From NCBI RefSeq assembly GCF_020740795.1, contig NC_067295.1, positions 2,666,501 through 2,730,500 on the forward strand: a stretch of 64,000 bases of DNA. Direction: 5' to 3'. This DNA is from Apus apus. Lineage: Eukaryota > Chordata > Aves > Apodiformes > Apodidae. Positions 58,601 to 64,000 of this stretch are shown here, piece after piece. The notes beneath the pieces were generated by a model. That model was not told the origin of the DNA and did not search any database. It saw nothing but the letters and a program-made list of their open reading frames with translations. A program made the translations under genes and the position numbers. Position 1 is the stretch's first letter, and every line of letters starts with the position of its first letter.

Positions 58601-61600
58601 GCCTCAGTTTCCCCATCAGCAGAAAGGGTGCAACCACCCTTCTTTCTTTTATGCGGTAGCCTGGGGTCGGGGGGTGTGTGTTTCAGTAATTCCTGCAAAA
58701 GCAAGTCCTCTGGGGGAAGTTGCTCCTGTGACACCAATCTGAGACATCTCAAGGTCTCTCAGATCCTCCAGGACAGCCCAGGAGAAGAGCAGCCCTCTGC
58801 CGTGGTGGTTTCCCAGTCACAGTGACCACAGTGAGAACCCAGTGCTGCCATCCTTGCAGCTCCAGCACTGGGTAGTCCCTCACCTGTGGGAAGCAGCTCT
58901 GGTCATCCAGGATCCGGAGGATGCCGTAGGGCTTCTGAGAGATGAGGTCAATGCAGGGCTGGTTGTCACTGAAGGGGATCTCCTTCCACTCAATCTGCTC
59001 TCTGATGTATTCCTCCTGTGGGGCCAGCACTTGGTCAGCCCCACACCCCCAGCCCCCCTGGCAGTGCTCAGCGTGGGGCAGAGCCCACCTGCTCCTCCTG
59101 GAAGACGATCTTGTTGAAGAAGAACTGCAGGTACTCATTGGCGTAGTTGATGCAGAGTTGCTCAAAGCTGTTGAAGTTGAGGTCCTGCGAGAAGATAGGG
59201 CCACAGAGCCTGAGACCCCACAGCCCTGGGGGGCTGGCGCAGGGATGGAGCCAGGATGGATCCTGCTCACCTCAAAGCCATAGATGTCCAGGATGGCAAT
59301 GGAGAGGGCCTCCCGCCGCGGGTACACCAGCCTGTTGATACGTTCGGTGAGCCAGCCGAAGAGCAGGGAGTAGAGGGTCTTGGCAATGGCATCCCTGGAG
59401 AGGGCCAAGAGGAGCACAGTGCTGGAGCTTGGCCACAGCACAGTACACAACCCCACCATGGTGGCCAGCACCCATCACAGCCCCATGTCACCTGTGGGGC
59501 AACAGTTTTAATCCTGGGAGAACCTAATCCACACTGGAGGACCCAACTGTCTCCTTTTCCAGCCTGGCATCTCACCTCTCTCCCAATCCCCAGTGGCCAA
59601 ACCCCCACAAAACCTGATTTTGAGTGTTCAAATACTGTTGTTAGTGTCCCAGCTCTCATGGTACTTAACAAATCCTTATCTGAAGGGTCCAAAGCTTTAT
59701 TTGGACAGCCCAAAGCTCTATTGATAAGCTCCAGACCTTCACTGTAAAGCCCAAAGCCCCATCTCAGGGTCCACAACCTTGTTTCTCGTTTCTAAACTCG
59801 AATTTTGAGGCTCCAAAGCCTCAGTTTGATCATCCAAAGGCTCCATTATAGTTTGCAAAGTCTCCTTTTTAGAGTCCAAAGCCACATTTTTAGTTTCCAA
59901 AGCCTCATTTGTAAGGTCCAAAGCCTCATTTTTTAGGACCCAACCAGTTGGTTTTCAGGTCCAAGCCACATCCTGAGTTTCCAAACAATTTTAGGACCCA
60001 AACCCCTCTTGTAGCCCCTCCACTTCCCCCTACCTGGCATCCACGGCACTTTCAACAGTCAAGGGGGTAAAAATCTTCTCCCGCAGCGTTTCCTGGTTGG
60101 GACACACAAAACCAATGACACGATGGAGCTTTAGCATCACCAGCCATGGTCCCCAGAGACTTGTGCACCCGTCCACACTCACCGTCACCTTGAAGGTGAT
60201 GGCTTTCTGCAGCCCCTCAGGGGACACCTGCAGCAGCTCGGCCACCGTCCGGATCTCAGTGGCACTCACCACCGTGGCCACCTCCTGGCAGTCGGTCTGC
60301 AGGACACGGTGAGAGGGTGGGATGCGGTGACTCCACCCTCCACCCCCTACCCCCGAGCTCCCGAATCAGAGGAGCACGGCTTGGCTGCCCTTCAGGTACC
60401 TCGTATTTTTCAAAGTAGACGTTGCCCAGGTGAAGGACGGAGGAGAGGATGCGGAAGATGCTGTTCTGCTCCTCCACGCTGAAGCTCAGTGCCTCCATGG
60501 TGTTGAGCAGCCGACGGAAATCCTCCGCGTCATCCTTCCCCGGAATCTCGCAGTTCCCACCCTATGGCACACCGCCCCCCCCGGTGCCATCAGTCGGGCA
60601 GCTACCCAGGAGTTTGGGGGGGACACCCCACCCTGAGCACCCTCCCCATCCACACGCTGAATCCGGGAAGACTCAGGAACCCACCAGCACCCCAGGCTGG
60701 GCCAACCCCCCAAACAGTGGGCGGTGTGGGGGCCGAGGGGGTGGGGCAGGGGGGGTGTTACCTGGTTCAGGTAGTAGTAGGTCTCGGCGCCCTGCAGGCA
60801 GTAGCGCTGCCGCTGCTGGGCGGGCAGCCCTGCCAGCATCTCGTAAAAGATGTGGTAGTTGCGCTCGCTATTGGCCTGGGGAGCAGAGGATGGAGCTGGG
60901 GTGAGGGCTTGGGGGGATGGGCGGGGGTGACAGAGGCCCAGGACCCCCTCACACCCACCTGGAAGACAACACGGGACTTCTCCAGCAGGTACTGTGAGGT
61001 TATGGCACCGCAGATCAAGCCACTGTGAGGGCAAGAGAGGGCACCTGTCTGGCAACCACGGAGCAGGCAGGGGCTGTGCCCCCCCCTTGACACCCACCTC
61101 TGCCCCCATGATCCCCCCAGCACACAGGAGTCAGTGACAGTCCCTAGGTGCCCCCCCACCAGAGATGGGTGGGCAGGCAGTCCATACCCAGCTCCTGAAC
61201 GAGGGCTGGAGCTGCAACACCCCAGAATGATACTGGGCACCCCACGTTGGGAGTGGGGGGGGGATGAGTGAGGGCGGGACAAGCTGTGGGGACAGGGGTG
61301 GGGACCAAGTGCCAGCCCAGGGAACAGCATGCCTGCTTTTAGCCCAGGAACAGCCAACACTGCCCATCCAGGGGACACTGCCTTCCCCCTGCTAAATTTT
61401 GTCCACAAATGTGTCCCCATGTGTGTCCCATCGCAGGGCTGAAGGGCAGGGGAGCTAGGGTGGGCAGGGGGGGAAACACAGGGTATGGGGGGTGGCCACG
61501 TGTGGGTGTTGCTCAGCGTTACTTACTCCTCCAGAAAGATTTCCACAAACTTCCCAAACCTGCTGGAATTGTCATTCCTCACGGTTTTGGCATTGCCGAA

Positions 61601-63219
61601 GGATTCCAGCAAGGGGGTTGCCTCCAGGATCTGCCACAGTGATGGGGAGAGCCATGGGGTCACCCTGACGTGCCACAGGCTGTCCCCATGGCTAGGGGAC
61701 TCCTCTTGTCACCCTGCCACCCATGCCACCCTCCCTGACAACTCCTGCAGACACCCAGGGGTGCCAAAATTCAAGGTGTGCACCACAGCCAGGTCACAGG
61801 AGAGCATGAGGACCCCATGCACCAAGCTCCAGCTTTACATCCCTGCCATCCCCCCACAGCTGGGGTGACATGGCAGAGATGCCACCACGATGCTCAGTCC
61901 CAGCCCACGTATCCCCCCCGGTACCTCTATCTGCCGTGGTCCAGGTGGAAGCGTGGTGACAAGGAGAGAGTGGTAGAGCCATGAGCAGAGGGAGGAGGAA
62001 AGCACGGGGAGGTGGGGCAAGGTGGAACAAGGGGACAGGGACGTCCCCAGGGCAGGTCCCTACCTGCGGGGCAGTGCTGCGTTTCTGGCTGACGGCTGCC
62101 AGGTAGCGCAGGATCAACTTAGTGGCTTCAGTCTTCCCTGAGCCACTCTCTCCACTGAAACACAGAGAGAGGAGACATGGCTGGGGCCATCACCAGCCAA
62201 GCAGGGACTCGGGAGGTGCATCCACCCCAAACACACCCAGTACCCTGTCCCCAAGGCTCCCATTAGCCCTGGGGCCGGGTCAGGCTGGTGGCAGGATCCT
62301 GTCAACAGCCGTGTCCCACCTGATGATGATACACTGGTTGTGTTTGGCATCCATCACTTTGGAGTAGGCGACATTTGCGATAGCAAAGAGGTGCCTGGGA
62401 GGGGACAGCAGAGGGGTCTGGTGTCACACCAGGCAGCACAGGGACCCCTAAGCACCCCCATGCATGGCCACAGCCGCTCCAGCACCCTATGACTGAGAGT
62501 CTTGGAGCCCTGAGACCACCCAGGGGCTGCTGTAGGAGCCAGGAGTGGCTGAGGGCGGGCCGGGGTGTCCCTGTCCCCGCGGGACGTGCGGGGACCCCCT
62601 GGTACTCACGGCGGGTTCTCGCCCAGCGCTCTGCCCTCGTACTGCAGTACCTGCTCCGTCCCGTAGATGTCGAAGAGCCGGTAGGGGTTCACCGACAGCA
62701 GGATGCTGCCGATGTAGGTCTGCGGGACAGCCGGGCTTGGGGCTGAGCGCTCGCAGAGCCATCACCCCCCCAACCCGCGACCCTCCGCCCGGGGCCTTTG
62801 GGGGACGCTCTGCACCCCCAAAACTTACGTAGATGAGCTGGCGCTCGAACCGTGTCCGGATGTTGTTCAGCACCGCAGCTTCTTGGAGGTCCCTGGCAAG
62901 GAGCAGAGGCTGTGTTGGGGAGGGGGTAGCTTGGGGACAGGAGGTGTCTGTTGTCCCCAAGCATGTCCCCAGCACCAGAAGGATGGAGTGGACTCCGTGT
63001 CAGGATGGGGTGGGGTGAAGAGCAGCCATGGAATGCAAGGCGTGGCGGCGGGGCGGGGGGGGGGGGGGGGTTGCAGCCCTTTTGGCCCCCGTGGTGCTGG
63101 GTCACGGTGGGTGGTGAAGGGGATGGGAACACTCACTCCAGCTGGGTCATGTCCTCCACACCATCCTCCTCCTGCGGCTCCTGGTACCGCACAATGGGCA
63201 GGCTGCACAGCGACTGCAT
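44050..63219 (-). CDS. MYO15A: MYO15A, unconventional myosin XVa: motor to C-terminus, 63 exons
   Basis: Myosin XVa is the actin motor that carries whirlin and EPS8 to stereocilia tips in inner-ear hair cells; loss causes deafness in mammals. The 63 exons found total 6783 nt (2260 residues and a stop), all in frame. They cover the motor domain, IQ neck, MyTH4, degenerate FERM, SH3, second MyTH4 and second FERM, and end [12 protein letters not shown] at TGA 44052-44050. The first exon seen (63219-63137) starts [20 protein letters not shown], matching the segment just before the human motor. The giant exon 2 that encodes the long N-terminal extension would lie beyond the right edge. Exon lists are given by domain in the following entries. 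Confidence 0.96.
44488..44842 (+). mobile_element. CR1 LINE 3' fragment in a MYO15A intron, antisense
   Basis: From about 44488 the plus strand follows the CR1 3' end: GAACTGGGGCTGCTGGAGA, TTTGACAAGGGCAGGGAGTG, TGAGGGTGGTGAGACCCTGG, AGGTTGGATGGGGCTTGGAG, then GGTCCCTTCCAACCCAAACC and GGGATTCCATGAT. It is the longest and best-preserved CR1 here (about 350 bp). It sits between exons 45122-44989 and 44376-44236. Confidence 0.92.
47111..48599 (-). other. MYO15A: MYO15A second MyTH4 domain exons
   Basis: Exons: 48599-48466, 48371-48305, 48157-48085, 47857-47784, 47681-47599, 47449-47319, 47205-47111. MyTH4 signatures include [38 protein letters not shown] and [19 protein letters not shown]. The upstream exon [18 protein letters not shown] is a poorly conserved linker with [12 protein letters not shown]. 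Confidence 0.92.
48676..50265 (-). other. MYO15A: MYO15A FERM remainder and SH3 domain exons
   Basis: Exons: 50265-50150, 50068-49950, 49866-49725, 49517-49406, 49279-49205, 48881-48676. The SH3 domain runs from [19 protein letters not shown] through [13 protein letters not shown] to [19 protein letters not shown]. The last exon ends in a Val-Ala repeat encoded by four GGCCAC hexamers on the plus strand (about 48715-48738), matching an Ala-rich stretch in human. Confidence 0.9.
50657..53015 (-). other. MYO15A: MYO15A tail linker exons
   Basis: Exons: 53015-52921, 52779-52691, 52596-52470, 52349-52288, 52162-52099, 51988-51847, 51727-51637, 51552-51456, 51202-51081, 50952-50893, 50732-50657. 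The conserved block [17 protein letters not shown] is followed by a Pro-rich, weakly conserved region and then [36 protein letters not shown] and [14 protein letters not shown] follow near the end. Most sequence divergence from mammals is in this part. Confidence 0.88.
53131..54765 (-). other. MYO15A: MYO15A first MyTH4 domain and first (degenerate) FERM, exons
   Basis: Exons: 54765-54670, 54579-54344, 53862-53684, 53559-53487, 53322-53131. Strings such as [20 protein letters not shown] and [17 protein letters not shown] are MyTH4 signatures. [19 protein letters not shown] and [20 protein letters not shown] belong to the FERM-like part. MyTH4-FERM modules bind microtubules or cargo in this myosin class. 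Confidence 0.9.
53863..54343. repeat. Degenerate minisatellite in MYO15A tail intron
   Basis: The intron between exons 54579-54344 and 53862-53684 contains repeated TGTGCCAGGCTGGCC cores at about 53917, 53993, 54048, 54127, 54187 and 54257, joined by GAGAGCTCTGGGCAG and GGGACCTCAGAGCATCC-like segments. The unit length is roughly 55-75 bp and the copies are much diverged. Confidence 0.75.
54766..55479. other. MYO15A intron with long read-through frame
   Basis: This GC-rich intron of 714 bp lies between the MyTH4 exons 55610-55480 and 54765-54670. A 403-codon minus frame reads across it, but the protein is not myosin-like and the flanking splice signals are good. Nothing else was seen in it. 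Confidence 0.6.
55480..56602 (-). other. MYO15A: MYO15A neck (IQ motifs) and start of tail
   Basis: Exons: 56602-56427, 56354-56270, 55985-55932, 55769-55688, 55610-55480. The first two encode the end of the converter ([13 protein letters not shown]) and two IQ-like segments, [19 protein letters not shown] and [19 protein letters not shown], which bind light chains. The 18-codon exon 55985-55932 is a charged Glu/Lys/Arg-rich helix. The last exon begins the first MyTH4 domain ([16 protein letters not shown]). Confidence 0.9.
55604..55639 (-). repeat. 18-bp tandem duplication spanning a MYO15A splice acceptor
   Basis: On the minus strand CTGTGCCGTAGCTGCCCG (55639-55622) is followed by CTGTGCCGTAGCCGCCCG (55621-55604), with one mismatch. 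Each copy carries a TAG that can serve as an in-frame acceptor (exon start at 55628 or 55610). Confidence 0.85.
57656..58048. other. MYO15A intron, no further feature seen
   Basis: This 393-bp intron between motor exons 58126-58049 and 57655-57501 has no recognisable repeat or exon. Confidence 0.6.
58453..58883. other. MYO15A intron with MIR-tail-like motif
   Basis: This 431-bp intron lies between exons 59015-58884 and 58452-58327. At 58597-58614 it contains CTGTGCCTCAGTTTCCCC, identical to the MIR 3'-end motif. It may be a short decayed MIR fragment. Confidence 0.5.
59395..60033. repeat. 21-bp satellite-like array in a MYO15A motor intron
   Basis: Between exons 60092-60034 and 59394-59271, roughly 59660-60000 consists of diverged units of about 21 bp such as TTTCCAAAGCCTCATTTGTA. 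On the minus strand the array reads as a heptad-like peptide ([21 protein letters not shown]) because 21 is a multiple of three. The intron borders are good and mammalian myosin XVa has no insert here, so it is taken as noncoding. Confidence 0.8.
61023..61526. other. MYO15A intron, no further feature seen
   Basis: This 504-bp intron lies between exons 61630-61527 (switch I) and 61022-60959. No repeat or exon was recognised in it. Confidence 0.6.
61925..61930 (-). other. MYO15A: MYO15A 6-nt microexon
   Basis: ATAGAG is flanked by CGGCAG upstream and GTACCG downstream. It inserts Ile-Glu between ...STAPQ and [10 protein letters not shown]. Human myosin XVa has IK at exactly this place (QQ-IK-ILEATP), so the two residues are needed and the exon is probably real and conserved. 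Confidence 0.8.
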
Positions 63220-64000
63220 CTGCACAGGGCAACCCAGCCCGTCACTGCAGGGCTGTGCTAACCCCCTCTGGTGTCACACCTGGTCACTGCCATCACCCCA
63301 AAACCGCTGCATGTGACCCCAAAGCAGGGAGCCTGCAGCCAGTGATGGCAGGGACCCCAAGTAAACACCCCACAGACCTAAACAGGTTACCCCAGTAAAA
63401 TCATCATGCATCAGGAAGAACAGCAGCACTAGAAATGGGGACATGGGTCCACCAAGGTGTCCCCGGGGACCATCCCGTGCTGCTCCTGGCAAGCCCCAGT
63501 CCCACTTGCCTGTGAGCAGGTGGGAACAGGCAGAGGTGGCTGTGCCACCCCCACTGCAACACCCCATGATTCCCACAAACCCCCATGGGGGCTGCAAGAG
63601 GTGAGCAACGCAGACCCTCAGGCAAAGTGGCACCTCCAGGAGGGATGCTGGAAGGGGGCTCAGCCATGGGACTGAGGGCTGCTCCAGCAGAGATGACCGT
63701 GGTGGGTGGCACTCAGGGGCGTGTGCTGGCAGAGGGCAGGAAAGCAGACACCTGCCAGGTCAGCGTGAGTGCCACCTGTGCCGGGCCCAGCCAGAGATCA
63801 GGTCTCACCATTTCCATATGCCAGAGTCAAGTGTCCCTGAGGGGGCCACGCATGGGAGGGACACACATGCAACAAGCAATGACTGACCCCCCGCCCCACC
63901 CCCCCCCCGCCCCCCGACAGGACCCCTGTCAGCACCTCCAAAGCCACTTGCCCCCCACCCTGGTCACCGTAACCCCCCAGCTCTCCTGACTTTATGCCCC
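63220..64000. other. MYO15A upstream intron to window end
   Basis: Upstream of the exon 63219-63137 I find no further MYO15A coding exon. A C-rich run lies at about 63888-63916. The next upstream exon (the long N-terminal exon in mammals) must lie beyond the window. Confidence 0.6.

Larger units (their letters stand above)
56693..63219 (-). other. MYO15A: MYO15A motor domain exons
   Basis: Exons in order: 63219-63137, 62892-62829, 62719-62610, 62394-62320, 62154-62064, 61930-61925, 61630-61527, 61022-60959, 60875-60762, 60561-60400, 60296-60183, 60092-60034, 59394-59271, 59184-59089, 59015-58884, 58452-58327, 58126-58049, 57655-57501, 57356-57311, 57185-57061, 56810-56693. The P-loop [10 protein letters not shown] is in 62154-62064, switch I ([10 protein letters not shown]) in 61630-61527, and switch II (DIYGFE) at the end of 59394-59271. 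The actin-binding/SH1 helix region is [18 protein letters not shown] in 57185-57061. ATPase residues appear intact. Confidence 0.94.

Noticed and set aside
59739-59921. 60-codon heptad-like peptide in MYO15A intron
   Set aside because: Explained by a 21-bp tandem repeat; intron borders are good and no homologous insert is known in the motor.
63220-64000. Search for the giant N-terminal exon of MYO15A
   Set aside because: No frame here resembles it; it must be outside the window.

Overview
The window is nuclear DNA of an amniote vertebrate, almost certainly a bird. Evidence for this: several fragments carry the 3' end typical of the avian/reptilian CR1 LINE (with the ATTCTGTG-type tail), introns are very short, GC content is high as on an avian microchromosome, and every gene is split into spliced exons with GT-AG borders. 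No prokaryotic or viral gene content was seen.

Five protein-coding genes were recognised from their exon translations, in the order and relative orientation known from human 17p11.2 (here inverted): MIEF2 (minus, 5' part only, 1-1598), FLII (plus, 2266-11299), LLGL1 (minus, 24158-13308), ALKBH5 (minus, 42773-30230) and MYO15A (minus, stop at 44050, running off the right end). I placed exon borders by hand. Exon lengths and phases stay in frame from first to last exon: FLII 30 exons/1264 codons, LLGL1 22 coding exons/1056 codons, ALKBH5 4 exons/378 codons, MYO15A 63 exons/2260 codons present. MIEF2 and FLII are head to head across a 0.67 kb GC-rich interval. FLII and LLGL1 are tail to tail with poly(A) signals about 170 bp apart. 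LLGL1, ALKBH5 and MYO15A are co-oriented.

The genes do not form a pathway. MIEF2 is a mitochondrial-fission receptor, FLII an LRR-gelsolin actin regulator/coactivator, LLGL1 a cell-polarity WD40 scaffold, ALKBH5 an RNA m6A demethylase, and MYO15A the hair-cell stereocilia myosin. The long ALKBH5 introns (4.2 and 5.5 kb) and its 4.4 kb 3' UTR form the AT-richer centre of the window and hold a MIR SINE and several candidate conserved elements.

No unknown multi-gene system was found. The points most worth a second look are splicing features: a U12-type intron in LLGL1, a FLII splice acceptor lying inside a CR1 tail, a 6-nt microexon and a duplicated acceptor in MYO15A, and a GC-AG intron in FLII. 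Also notable are a 21-bp intronic satellite in MYO15A that is open in one strand, and paired NRF1/ZNF143-type sites upstream of LLGL1.
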